Shown here: positions 1 to 7,340 of the stretch, piece by piece | Numbering within the stretch: position 1 is the stretch's first letter | Layout: each line of letters begins with the position of its first letter | Assembly: GCA_017934175.1 (NCBI GenBank) | Contig: JAGBKB010000017.1 | Span: forward strand, 1-39,583 | Direction: 5' to 3' | DNA: 39,583 nt | Source of the DNA: Lachnospiraceae bacterium | Lineage (GTDB): Bacteria > Bacillota > Clostridia > Lachnospirales > Lachnospiraceae | The notes under the pieces: generated by a model | Told to the model about the DNA's origin: nothing | The model's input: the letters and a program-made list of their open reading frames with translations, nothing else | Databases searched by the model: none | Program-made: the position numbers and the translations under genes

Positions 1-503
1 ATGGTGGCAAAGAAACTTCTTGCAAAAATGAAGAGAGAGAACTTGTTCCTTCACCAAAAGAGGTGCCTACTTATGACTTAAAGCCAGAGATGTCAGCATA
101 TAAAGTTGTAGAAAATGTAGTTGATGGCATAGGAAAATATGATTTAGTAGTGGTAAACTTTGCAAATCCAGATATGGTAGGACATACAGGGAATCTTGAA
201 GCCGCCATCAAAGCAATAGAAGCAGTTGATACTTGTGTTGGTAAAGTATTTGATAAGATTATAGAAAATAAAGGCAATTTATTTATTATAGCAGACCATG
301 GAAATGCCGAAACTATGAAAGATGAAAATGGAAATCCATATACGGCACACACAAGTAATCCAGTTCCATTTTGTCTTGTAAATCCTTTAAAATATAAGAT
401 AAAAGAGGGCGGCAGACTTTGTGATGTAGCACCAACCATACTTAAACTTATGGGAATAGAACAACCAAAACTTATGACGGGTGTTCCGTTAATATATTTA
501 TAA
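1..503 (+). CDS. gpmI: 2,3-bisphosphoglycerate-independent phosphoglycerate mutase, 3' part
   Basis: Cytoplasmic glycolytic enzyme interconverting 3- and 2-phosphoglycerate, Mn-dependent. Only the C-terminal third is present; the reading frame is open from base 3 and runs off the left edge. The visible part carries the alkaline-phosphatase-superfamily metal-site motifs of iPGM: NFANPDMVGHTG (Asp and His), ADHGNAE (Asp-His) and HTSNPVPF (His), and it opens with the GGKE...NEERELVPSPK segment typical of the family. An internal ATG at 63 is not the start, because the homologous reading continues upstream of it. It ends 13 bases before the antiporter gene, so the two are probably co-transcribed. 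Assignment is firm. Confidence 0.96.
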   Translation, partial: GGKETSCKNEERELVPSPKEVPTYDLKPEMSAYKVVENVVDGIGKYDLVVVNFANPDMVGHTGNLEAAIKAIEAVDTCVGKVFDKIIENKGNLFIIADHGNAETMKDENGNPYTAHTSNPVPFCLVNPLKYKIKEGGRLCDVAPTILKLMGIEQPKLMTGVPLIYL

Positions 504-516
504 TTATAGAGGTTAT

Positions 517-1821
517 ATGAGTAATTTAAATCCACAAATGTTAAATTTATTTTTAATTACTTGGGCGCTTTTTGCAGGACTTCTTATGACAAGAATAGGC
601 AATATTTTTAGATTGCCAGATGTCACAGCATATCTTGTCGTAGGAGTTATTATAGGTCCATCAGTTTTAGGTAGGCTTGGCATACAAGGGCTCGGTTTTG
701 TTAATTATGAAGAGGTCGAGCAACTGAATATTATATCGGATGTCGCACTTGGTTTTATTGCCTTTTCTATAGGAAATGAATTTAAAATAAAAAGTCTTGA
801 GAAGATAGGAAAACAGGCTGTCATAATTGCTATTATGGAAGCAACGTGTGCGAGTGTACTTGTAGATATTGTGTTATTAGTATTACATTTCACTTTTCCA
901 AATCTTGTAAGTATTCCAATGGTTTTAACTCTTGGTGCTATAGCAGCAGCCACTGCACCAGCCGCAACTATAATGGTTATAAAACAATATAAGGCAAAAG
1001 GAAAAGTTACAGAAATATTATTGCCTGTAGTTGCACTTGATGATGCAATTTGTCTTATGATTTTTGCAGTGTCATTTGGTGTTGCACAGTCTATGGTTAG
1101 TGGAACTACAAATATAATTAATCTAATGGTAGAACCACTTATGCAGATTTCAGTTTCATTGTTAGTTGGCTCTATAGCGGCAGTTGTACTTACATATCTT
1201 GAGAAATATTTTAAATCTAATTCCAATAGATTAATACTTATCATAGGAACTATTATTTTAACAGTTGGATTTGCAAAAATTACATTCAAACTTGGAGCAT
1301 TTTCAGGTTCGTTCTCACCACTTCTTGTGTGTATGATGCTTGGAACTATCTTTTGTAACATTTGCCCACTGGCTGATGATTTGATGGAAAGAGCAGATTT
1401 TTGGTGTAAGCCTATACTTGTTTTGTTTTTTGTCTTGAGTGGTGCTGAATTAAATCTTGATGTGTTTAAAAATCCTATAGTGGTTATGGTCGGTCTTGTA
1501 TATGTATTTACAAGGTCACTTGGTAAATATCTTGGTGCCAGAGTTTCTGCTACTATGGTAGGAAGTGCTGAAGAAGTAAAAAAATATCTTGGTATAACGT
1601 TACTTCCACAAGCAGGAGTTGCACTTGGTATGAGCGCACTTGCTTTTCAACTTATGAATAATAATGATGGCTTATTGGTTAGAAACATAACTCTCTTTGG
1701 AGTTTTATTATATGAATTACTTGGACCTACATTTACAAAAATAGCACTTATAAAATCAGGTGATATAAAAGAGATAAAAGAAGACAAAAAGAAACATATA
1801 TTCAAAGGAATTTTTAAGTAA
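517..1821 (+). CDS. Cation:proton antiporter, CPA2/KefB-type membrane domain
   Basis: A 434-residue integral membrane protein with about 12 hydrophobic segments covering nearly its whole length, as in the sodium/hydrogen exchanger (CPA2, KefB/NapA-like) fold. The paired acidic motif ALDDA at residues 173-177 sits in a predicted membrane helix and matches the ion-binding Asp-Asp region of this superfamily. The tail is short, lysine-rich and lacks a TrkA-N/C regulatory domain, so it is a bare transport unit. The AGAGG upstream of the ATG at 517 is the ribosome site. The ion (Na+ or K+) cannot be told from sequence. Likely role: pH and cation homeostasis at the cytoplasmic membrane. Confidence 0.85.
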   Translation: MSNLNPQMLNLFLITWALFAGLLMTRIGNIFRLPDVTAYLVVGVIIGPSVLGRLGIQGLGFVNYEEVEQLNIISDVALGFIAFSIGNEFKIKSLEKIGKQAVIIAIMEATCASVLVDIVLLVLHFTFPNLVSIPMVLTLGAIAAATAPAATIMVIKQYKAKGKVTEILLPVVALDDAICLMIFAVSFGVAQSMVSGTTNIINLMVEPLMQISVSLLVGSIAAVVLTYLEKYFKSNSNRLILIIGTIILTVGFAKITFKLGAFSGSFSPLLVCMMLGTIFCNICPLADDLMERADFWCKPILVLFFVLSGAELNLDVFKNPIVVMVGLVYVFTRSLGKYLGARVSATMVGSAEEVKKYLGITLLPQAGVALGMSALAFQLMNNNDGLLVRNITLFGVLLYELLGPTFTKIALIKSGDIKEIKEDKKKHIFKGIFK

Positions 1822-1844
1822 TATATAACTTTGGGAGTGATTGC

Positions 1845-2540
1845 ATGGTAAAAGAAAAAAATAAAATATTTGGAATTATAAGTTTAGTGACTGCACTTGT
1901 GATAAGTACTAACTTTGCATTTGCAAATGTTTATTACTATCCAAGTAATAATTATGGTTACAACCCTTACTATCCGGGCTTTAATCCAGTTACACCTTAT
2001 TATCCAAACTACAATCCATACTATCCTAATTACAATCCATATGGTAATCCAAATGGTATATATGGCTATTCAAGAGAAGGTTCATTTTTAATTCCATATG
2101 ACAGTTATTATTATATGATAGGCTATGATAGACAAGGGTATGTATATGCAAATGGAGAACTTATGCAATCACGAGTTCCAGTTCTTGCTGGCAATTATCA
2201 ATATCCTACTCAAGTTGCAAATAGGCTCATATATAGTTCTTATGTATCAATATCAAATTGGTGTAATGACAATATAATGTCAAAAGAAGGAATACAAGAT
2301 TACTATTTGAATAATGCAACTGTAGAAAGTGTTTCTCCAACTCAAGTTGTGCTAATAGTTGATTGCGCACTTAAAAAGAAAGGTGTCATAAACGGATATG
2401 AACAATTTAGAGTTACAATAAATATACAGGCAGGTAGATTTATATGGAGAAATATAGGTACAAATGGCAACTGGCTTTATGGAGATGGAAAAGTGTATGA
2501 ATTTGATTCAGCGAGAGGAAACATAATTATTATTAAGTAA
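1845..2540 (+). CDS. Secreted Tyr/Pro/Asn-rich protein of unknown function
   Basis: I do not recognise this 231-residue protein. It has a clear Sec signal peptide (Lys-rich start, hydrophobic core at residues 9-24, ASTNFAFA-like end near residue 27), then a low-complexity stretch at about residues 29-72 built from repeats of Tyr-Tyr-Pro-Asn-Tyr-Asn-Pro type, and a C-terminal region of about 150 residues rich in beta-type sequence and possibly globular. The ATG at 1845 has GGGAG upstream. Its stop is one base from the start of the barnase-like gene, so the two are translationally coupled or nearly so. The Tyr/Pro repeat suggests an extracellular or wall-associated position. Function unknown. 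Confidence 0.75.
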   Translation: MVKEKNKIFGIISLVTALVISTNFAFANVYYYPSNNYGYNPYYPGFNPVTPYYPNYNPYYPNYNPYGNPNGIYGYSREGSFLIPYDSYYYMIGYDRQGYVYANGELMQSRVPVLAGNYQYPTQVANRLIYSSYVSISNWCNDNIMSKEGIQDYYLNNATVESVSPTQVVLIVDCALKKKGVINGYEQFRVTINIQAGRFIWRNIGTNGNWLYGDGKVYEFDSARGNIIIIK

Positions 2541-2541
2541 G

Positions 2542-3036
2542 ATGAAATTATTTTTTAAAAAAATATATAAATTAGCACTATTTTCATTTTTATCTTTACT
2601 TGCGAGTACTACTATAATTTCGTGTAAGACTCTATCTTACAACAATAAAGAAACAACTACCAAAAATAGAAAGTATAACATTGAAGAGAATGGCACTTAC
2701 ACAAGTAAAAATGATGTAGCAAAATATATTTACACATATAAAAAACTTCCTAAAAACTTTATAACTAAAAAAGAAGCAAAAAAACTTGGTTGGGACAATG
2801 ATAGAAACTATTTAGGAGATGTAGCAAAAGGAAAAAGTATTGGCGGAGATAGATATAATAACTATGAAAAAAAACTTCCAACTGTAAAAGGTCGAAAGTA
2901 TTATGAATGTGATATAGACTATAAAGGTAAAAAACGAAATGCTAAAAGAATTGTTTATGCAGATGATTTTGATGAAGATATAGGTTTTATATATTATACT
3001 GATGACCATTATAAAACATTTGAGAGATTGTATTAA
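2542..3036 (+). CDS. Barnase-family ribonuclease with lipoprotein-type signal
   Basis: A 164-residue guanyl-preferring endoribonuclease of the barnase (ribonuclease N1/T1) family. The last ~110 residues follow Bacillus amyloliquefaciens barnase: ADYLQTYHKLP is matched by AKYIYTYKKLP, and DVAPGKSIGGD by DVAKGKSIGGD. The catalytic residues of barnase (Glu73, Arg87, His102) correspond to Glu122, Arg136 and His156, so the enzyme should be active. The N-terminus is a Sec signal whose end, IISC with Cys28, fits a lipobox, followed by a Ser/Thr/Lys/Asn linker (about 29-55); the mature protein would be membrane-anchored outside the cell. Barstar follows 3 bases downstream. Lipidation is inferred; ordinary signal cleavage is the alternative. 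Confidence 0.92.
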   Translation: MKLFFKKIYKLALFSFLSLLASTTIISCKTLSYNNKETTTKNRKYNIEENGTYTSKNDVAKYIYTYKKLPKNFITKKEAKKLGWDNDRNYLGDVAKGKSIGGDRYNNYEKKLPTVKGRKYYECDIDYKGKKRNAKRIVYADDFDEDIGFIYYTDDHYKTFERLY

Positions 3037-3039
3037 AAT

Positions 3040-3291
3040 ATGAAAAGTTTTGTTTTAGATTTTAGAAATGTTAATAATTTTGAAGAAGTGCATAATGTTT
3101 TGATGAAAGCATTTGACTTTCCAGAATATTATGGTAAGAATTTAGATGCACTTAATGATTGTTTATCAGAGAAAAATATTTTGGATAAAATATATATTAT
3201 AAGGAAAAGAAATATATTTAAAGGATTTAATCGTATCATAGAAGTTTTTAAAGATAATAATATTGAATTAGAACAAATCATTGTAAAATAG
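3040..3291 (+). CDS. Barstar-family ribonuclease inhibitor
   Basis: An 83-residue cytoplasmic protein matching barstar over its whole length (barstar is about 90 residues). The barnase-binding helix is conserved: PEYYGKNLDALNDCL at residues 28-42, where Tyr30, Asp36 and Asp40 correspond to barstar Tyr29, Asp35 and Asp39, the last being the key residue that fills the barnase active site. Barstar Trp38 is Asn39 here, and Glu76 aligns with Asp72, a conservative change. It starts 3 bases after the RNase stop, the usual arrangement in which the immunity protein protects the cytoplasm from unsecreted RNase. It has no signal peptide, as expected. Confidence 0.92.
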   Translation: MKSFVLDFRNVNNFEEVHNVLMKAFDFPEYYGKNLDALNDCLSEKNILDKIYIIRKRNIFKGFNRIIEVFKDNNIELEQIIVK

Positions 3292-3337
3292 TGCTTTAAT
3301 ATATTTTACAATTTTTTATAAAAGTGGAAGGAGAATT

Positions 3338-4162
3338 ATGTTTGAGAAAGTAAATCCAAGCCATCCAGATAAGTTGGCTGACAGAATTGGTGGTGCTATT
3401 GTTGACCTTGGCTATAAGATGCAAAAAAATCCTAAAATTGCAGGAGAGTGTCTTATAGGGCATGGGAATTGTCACATAATAATTGAGACATCAGTAAATT
3501 ATGAAGAAAAAGATATAAGAGATATAGTAAATCGTATATCTGATAGTGAAGTTGAATTAGATTTAAAGATTGTTCCACAAGATGCACATCTCGCAGGAAA
3601 TCAAAGTGAAGAAATAAGATGTGGTGACAATGGAATATTTAAGGCATGCTATGTGAGTGATGAAGAAAAGAAAATAACAGACATAGTAAAAAAACTATAT
3701 GCTGAAAATCCACATGATGGCAAATACATATATGATGAATCAGATGGAGTATTTATCGCTTGTGAGAGCAATATTGAAACCAATAAATTAAAAGAAAAAT
3801 TATCAGTTTATGGGTTTAAAAGATTAGTAGTAAATCCTCTTGGAGATTGGACTGGTGGAATCAATGTTGATACAGGTGCTACCAATAGAAAACTTGGTTC
3901 TGACATGGGAAGAGCAGTGACTGGTGGAGGACTTCATTTCAAGGATATAAGTAAGGCAGATGTATCTGTAAATGTATTTCTTCATAAAATTGCAAATGAA
4001 GAAAAGTTAAAAGAAGTAATTTGCAAATGTGCAATAGGTGACACTTCTTTAATAATCAATAACAATAAGATAAGTTATAAAGAAGTAACAGATGAGGCAT
4101 TTAATTATATAAAAGGTATTGGCGGATTTGAAAAACTTGCTGAATGGGGACTTATAAGATAA
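3338..4162 (+). CDS. Compact S-adenosylmethionine synthetase-like protein
   Basis: A 274-residue relative of methionine adenosyltransferase (MetK, usually 380-400 residues), which makes S-adenosylmethionine from ATP and methionine. The active-site signposts are present in order: HPDK at 9-12, Glu37, NQ at 88-89, GDNG at 96-99 (MetK GDQG), DTGATNRK at 178-185 (MetK GDxGLTGRK), and KDISKAD at 202-208 (MetK KDPSKVD). About 110 residues are missing overall, spread over the three repeats rather than one clean end deletion, so this is a shortened family member and not a broken gene. AAGGAG precedes the ATG at 3338. Activity is plausible but unproven; the RPDAK segment of MetK is not recognisable. 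The host may have a normal metK elsewhere. Confidence 0.8.
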   Translation: MFEKVNPSHPDKLADRIGGAIVDLGYKMQKNPKIAGECLIGHGNCHIIIETSVNYEEKDIRDIVNRISDSEVELDLKIVPQDAHLAGNQSEEIRCGDNGIFKACYVSDEEKKITDIVKKLYAENPHDGKYIYDESDGVFIACESNIETNKLKEKLSVYGFKRLVVNPLGDWTGGINVDTGATNRKLGSDMGRAVTGGGLHFKDISKADVSVNVFLHKIANEEKLKEVICKCAIGDTSLIINNNKISYKEVTDEAFNYIKGIGGFEKLAEWGLIR

Positions 4163-4250
4163 AAACACATAAAAAAGGTGGATTTTACTGTTTTATAGGT
4201 TAGAATTATAGGAAAAAACAAATTCATTTGCTTTTATTTCGTATTTTTGA

Positions 4251-4268
4251 TATTATATAAGTATAATA
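4251..4268. promoter_or_regulatory. Inverted repeat overlapping the -10 of the superoxide reductase operon
   Basis: TATTATA at 4251-4257 and TATAATA at 4262-4268 form a perfect 7-4-7 inverted repeat. The second arm contains a consensus -10 hexamer, TATAAT at 4262-4267, 21 bases before the superoxide reductase ATG; no strong -35 is seen. A repeat in this place could be a repressor site for a peroxide- or redox-responsive regulator of the Fur/PerR type, but the spacing differs from the classical 7-1-7 PerR box and A+T-rich DNA makes such repeats by chance. Confidence 0.35.
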
Positions 4269-4288
4269 AAATATTAAGGAGGAGAGTT

Positions 4289-4657
4289 ATGAGATTTTTT
4301 AAGTGTGAAAAGTGTGGGAAGATAGTAGCAATAGTTAAATCATCGGCTTGTGATACTATGTGTTGTGGTGAAGCCATGAAAGAAATAGTACCCAATACAG
4401 TAGATGCAGCACAAGAGAAACATGTACCAGTTTATAAAGTAAATGATAATATCGTAGAAGTAAATGTTGGTTCAGTTGCTCATCCTATGACAGAAGAGCA
4501 TTTGATAGAGTGGGTATCAATAGAAACTGAACAAGGAAATCAAAGAAAAGAAATTAAGGCAGGACAAGAACCAAAAGTATGTTTTGCAATGTGCCCTGGC
4601 GATAAAGTAAAAGCAGTTTATGCATATTGCAACTTACACGGTCTTTGGAAAGCATAA
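4289..4657 (+). CDS. dfx: Superoxide reductase (desulfoferrodoxin, two-iron type)
   Basis: A 122-residue cytoplasmic enzyme that reduces superoxide to hydrogen peroxide without making oxygen, typical of anaerobes. The N-terminal desulforedoxin domain binds a rubredoxin-like iron through Cys6, Cys9, Cys25 and Cys26. The catalytic domain supplies the His4Cys iron: His45, His65, His71, Cys114 and His117, with the catalytic Glu43-Lys44 pair just before the first histidine. An upstream in-frame ATG at 4247 is rejected: AAGGAGGAG lies immediately before 4289, and family members start with the short MxFxKCxxC sequence. Rubrerythrin follows 20 bases later, so the superoxide and peroxide steps are made together. 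Confidence 0.95.
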   Translation: MRFFKCEKCGKIVAIVKSSACDTMCCGEAMKEIVPNTVDAAQEKHVPVYKVNDNIVEVNVGSVAHPMTEEHLIEWVSIETEQGNQRKEIKAGQEPKVCFAMCPGDKVKAVYAYCNLHGLWKA

Positions 4658-4677
4658 TTATAAAAAAGGAGAATAAT

Positions 4678-5217
4678 ATGTCAAAATATTCAGGAACAAA
4701 AACAGAAAAAAACTTAATGGAAGCATTTGCAGGTGAATCACAAGCAAGAAATAAATATACTTATTTCGCAAGTGTAGCAAGAAAAGAAGGTTATGAGCAA
4801 ATTGCTGCTATATTTGAAGAGGCTGCTCACAATGAGAAAGAACACGCTAAACTTTGGTTCAAAGAACTTGAAGGAATAGGCGATACTGCAACTAATCTTA
4901 CACATGCAGCAGAAGGTGAGCACGAGGAACATACATCTATGTATCCAAGAATGGCTAAAGAGGCTGAAGAAGAAGGCTTTAAAGAAGTTGCTGCTATGTT
5001 TACTATGGTAGGTAAGATAGAAGAAAAGCACGAAGAGAGATATTTAAAACTCTTAAAGAACTTAAAAGAAGACATAGTATTTAAGTCAGAAGATGGTCAA
5101 ATGATGTGGATATGCAGAAATTGTGGACACATCCATGTAGGACCAAAAGCACCAGAGATTTGCCCAGTATGTAAACATGCAAAAGCATTCTTTGAAAGAA
5201 GACCACTTAACTATTAA
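4678..5217 (+). CDS. rbr: Rubrerythrin
   Basis: A 179-residue NADH-linked peroxidase partner of anaerobes. The N-terminal ferritin-like four-helix domain carries the di-iron ligands (Glu20, Glu53 with His56 in an ExxH, Glu94/Glu97 region, Glu115 with His118 in a second ExxH). The C-terminal rubredoxin-like domain has CxxC at 146-149 and CxxC at 162-165. Start chosen at 4678, where AAAAAAGGAG precedes the ATG; an in-frame ATG at 4627 lies inside the superoxide reductase gene. Ends just before a strong terminator, so it closes the oxidative-defence operon. Confidence 0.96.
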   Translation: MSKYSGTKTEKNLMEAFAGESQARNKYTYFASVARKEGYEQIAAIFEEAAHNEKEHAKLWFKELEGIGDTATNLTHAAEGEHEEHTSMYPRMAKEAEEEGFKEVAAMFTMVGKIEEKHEERYLKLLKNLKEDIVFKSEDGQMMWICRNCGHIHVGPKAPEICPVCKHAKAFFERRPLNY

Positions 5218-5224
5218 TAATATA

Positions 5225-5254
5225 GGGGCGGAAATATCCGCCCCTTATTTTTTG
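5225..5254 (+). terminator. Rho-independent terminator after rubrerythrin
   Basis: GGGGCGGA at 5225-5232 pairs with TCCGCCCC at 5237-5244 around a 4-base AATA loop and is followed by a T-rich run. A very G+C-rich 8-bp stem in an A+T-rich setting. Confidence 0.92.
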
Positions 5255-5279
5255 AAGAGTGTATATAAGTGAGGAAGTT

Positions 5280-6071
5280 ATGAAAAAAACAATTACTATA
5301 TTGTTAGCACTTTTTTTTATTTTGACAACTGCTTGTTCTTATAAAAAAGAGAGTAGTGCTAAAATAAATGTAAATGGAGAAAATGTAGTAGATGCAAAGT
5401 CTACACTTGATACTGATAAAGAGAAACCACTTGATATTGAAGTAAATAGTGGCGGATTTGCAAAGATTGATTTTGGTAGACAAAATGATAAACCAGTAAC
5501 TTGGCTTATAATTTCTGAAGATGAAGATTCACAAATACTACTCAGCGAAAAAGTGTTAGATGTAAAAAAATATAATGAAAAAAACGAGAAACTGGATTGG
5601 GACAAAACTTCATTATATGAGTATTTGAATTCTGATTTCGTAAATGAATATTTTACAAAAGAAGAAAGAGAAAAAATGTTATTTACCAATGATGTTAATG
5701 ATGACTTGGTTACTATGCTTTCTATAAATAATTTACTTGATTTATATGGTGATATGAATTATATGCAAGATGGATATTATGGCAACACAGAGTTTTTTGA
5801 GGCAAATGTAAGTATTACTGCAAAGCCAGCAGAACTTGCACTTTTCAATGAAATAGATGTATTTGACAATGAAACTATGTCATTTATTATGCAAAAAGAT
5901 TTAGACAAAAGATACGACTTTGCAAATGGAAACGTAGGGTATTGGATACTTAATCAGGTTGATGATGTATCAAATGCATTTTATGTTACATCTACAGGGT
6001 ATATAGGCAATACTTCAGTTGATACTGACTATATAGGAATTAGACCAATAATAAGGATAAGAAAAGATTAA
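5280..6071 (+). CDS. Lipoprotein with DUF6273-like domain
   Basis: A 263-residue probable lipoprotein. The N-terminal signal ends at LTTAC with Cys19 (a relaxed lipobox). The rest resembles the DUF6273 pattern common in Clostridia surface proteins: a WLIISEDEDSQILLSEK strand pair, a SLYEYLNSDFVNEYFTKEER segment and a closing IGIRPIIRI strand. The fold is often found alone or with bacterial Ig-like modules; its function is not known. Start set at the ATG at 5280, which has GAGGAAG upstream and begins a proper signal peptide; an in-frame ATG at 5259 would put the hydrophobic core too far inside. Stands alone between a terminator and the dnaJ promoter. Confidence 0.75.
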   Translation: MKKTITILLALFFILTTACSYKKESSAKINVNGENVVDAKSTLDTDKEKPLDIEVNSGGFAKIDFGRQNDKPVTWLIISEDEDSQILLSEKVLDVKKYNEKNEKLDWDKTSLYEYLNSDFVNEYFTKEEREKMLFTNDVNDDLVTMLSINNLLDLYGDMNYMQDGYYGNTEFFEANVSITAKPAELALFNEIDVFDNETMSFIMQKDLDKRYDFANGNVGYWILNQVDDVSNAFYVTSTGYIGNTSVDTDYIGIRPIIRIRKD

Positions 6072-6085
6072 CTATATAATCTTGC

Positions 6086-6114
6086 TTGACAAAAGCAGAT
6101 AAAAGTAGTAAAAT
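6086..6114 (+). promoter_or_regulatory. SigA-type promoter of dnaJ
   Basis: TTGACA at 6086-6091, a 17-base spacer and TAAAAT at 6109-6114, close to the housekeeping consensus. The expected start of transcription falls inside the CIRCE element directly downstream. Confidence 0.9.
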
Positions 6115-6115
6115 A

Positions 6116-6142
6116 TTAGCACTCATTAAGATAGAGTGCTAT
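6116..6142. promoter_or_regulatory. CIRCE operator (HrcA site)
   Basis: TTAGCACTC at 6116-6124, nine bases, then GAGTGCTAT at 6134-6142. This matches the CIRCE consensus (TTAGCACTC-N9-GAGTGCTAA) in 17 of 18 arm positions. It begins 2 bases after the -10 hexamer, so HrcA bound here would block initiation of dnaJ until heat shock. hrcA itself is not in the window. Confidence 0.95.
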
Positions 6143-6170
6143 TTTTATGAAATTTTAAAGAAGGTATATT

Positions 6171-7286
6171 ATGGCGGAAAAAAGGGATTATTATGAAGTG
6201 CTTGGTGTTTCAAAATCAGCAAGTGCAGATGAAATTAAAAAAGCATATAGACAATTAGCCAAAAAGTATCACCCAGATGCAAATCCAGGAGATAAAACGG
6301 CTGAAGCAAAGTTTAAAGAGGCATCAGAGGCCTATGCTGTGCTTTCTGACCCAGATAAAAAGAAAGCATATGACACTTATGGACATTCAGCATTTGACCC
6401 TAATTCTGCAGCAGGTGCTGCTTCAGGCTTTGGTGGATTTGACTTTGGCTCTATGGATTTTTCTGATATATTCTCTGACTTATTTGGAGGTGCATTTGGC
6501 GGAGGCTTTGGAGGCTTTAGTGGATTTGGCGGTGGCAGTAGAAGAAGTACAAGACCAAGACAAGGCGATAGCATAAGAACAAGAGTTACTATTACATTTG
6601 ATGAAGCAATGAAGGGTGTAAAAAAACAAGTGACTATCCCTTATGAAGAAGAGTGTAAATCTTGTCATGGAAGTGGAGCAAAACCTGGTACAAGTCCTAT
6701 AACTTGTCCAAAGTGTAGAGGTCGTGGACAAGTCACAGTGCAACAGAGAACTCCATTTGGTATTATGCAGTCAGTATCAACTTGCCCTGATTGTAATGGC
6801 TCTGGTAAAGTAATAAAAGAGAGATGTCCTGATTGTAATGGCACAGGATATAATAGAATACAAAAAACATTTGAAGTAAATATTCCAGCAGGAATAGATA
6901 ATGGACAATCTGTTCGTGTGAGTAGCGGTGGAAGCCCTGGAGAAAATGGTGGTATGAGAGGTGATTTACTTGTAGGAGTTACAGTATCACAACATCCAAT
7001 ATTAAAGCGTCAAGGGGTAAATATTTTTTCTACTGTATCAATAGATTATCCTACAGCAGTTCTTGGAGGAGAGACAAAAGTTAAAACGGCAGATGGAGAT
7101 GTTATGCTTATAATAAAACCAGGAACACAGAGTGAAACAAAAGTGAGATTAAAAGGAAAAGGTGTACCGCTACTTCGAAGTCCTAAAACAAGAGGAGACC
7201 ATTTTGTAACTGTAGTGGTTAATGTGCCAACTAATCTTACTAAAACTCAAAAAGAAGCACTTGAAAAATATAGAGATACATTTTAA
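6171..7286 (+). CDS. dnaJ: Chaperone protein DnaJ
   Basis: A 371-residue Hsp40 co-chaperone that delivers substrates to DnaK and stimulates its ATPase. J domain at residues 1-72 with HPD at 34-36; Gly/Phe-rich region at about 76-125; four CxxCxGxG zinc-binding repeats between 162 and 226; two C-terminal substrate domains, with no C-terminal dimerisation anomaly seen. AAGAAGG precedes the ATG. It is monocistronic here: CIRCE promoter in front, terminator hairpin behind, with no dnaK, grpE or hrcA alongside, unlike the common hrcA-grpE-dnaK-dnaJ order. Confidence 0.97.
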   Translation: MAEKRDYYEVLGVSKSASADEIKKAYRQLAKKYHPDANPGDKTAEAKFKEASEAYAVLSDPDKKKAYDTYGHSAFDPNSAAGAASGFGGFDFGSMDFSDIFSDLFGGAFGGGFGGFSGFGGGSRRSTRPRQGDSIRTRVTITFDEAMKGVKKQVTIPYEEECKSCHGSGAKPGTSPITCPKCRGRGQVTVQQRTPFGIMQSVSTCPDCNGSGKVIKERCPDCNGTGYNRIQKTFEVNIPAGIDNGQSVRVSSGGSPGENGGMRGDLLVGVTVSQHPILKRQGVNIFSTVSIDYPTAVLGGETKVKTADGDVMLIIKPGTQSETKVRLKGKGVPLLRSPKTRGDHFVTVVVNVPTNLTKTQKEALEKYRDTF

Positions 7287-7299
7287 TAAACACAAAATA

Positions 7300-7340
7300 A
7301 AAAGTGGTGGATGTAACAATTGTTACCCACCACTTTTTTT
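7300..7340. terminator. Bidirectional terminator between dnaJ and the convergent lipoprotein gene
   Basis: AAGTGGTGG (7302-7310) pairs with CCACCACTT (7327-7335 region), and the inner GTAACA/TGTTAC arms extend the stem with a small asymmetric bulge. A-rich on the left, seven T on the right, so it can stop transcripts from both sides. The last codons of the minus-strand gene lie within the right arm. Confidence 0.85.

Noticed and set aside
705-1361. A 218-codon minus-strand frame in the antiporter gene
   Set aside because: Shadow of a clearly coding + strand gene; no family pattern or ribosome site.
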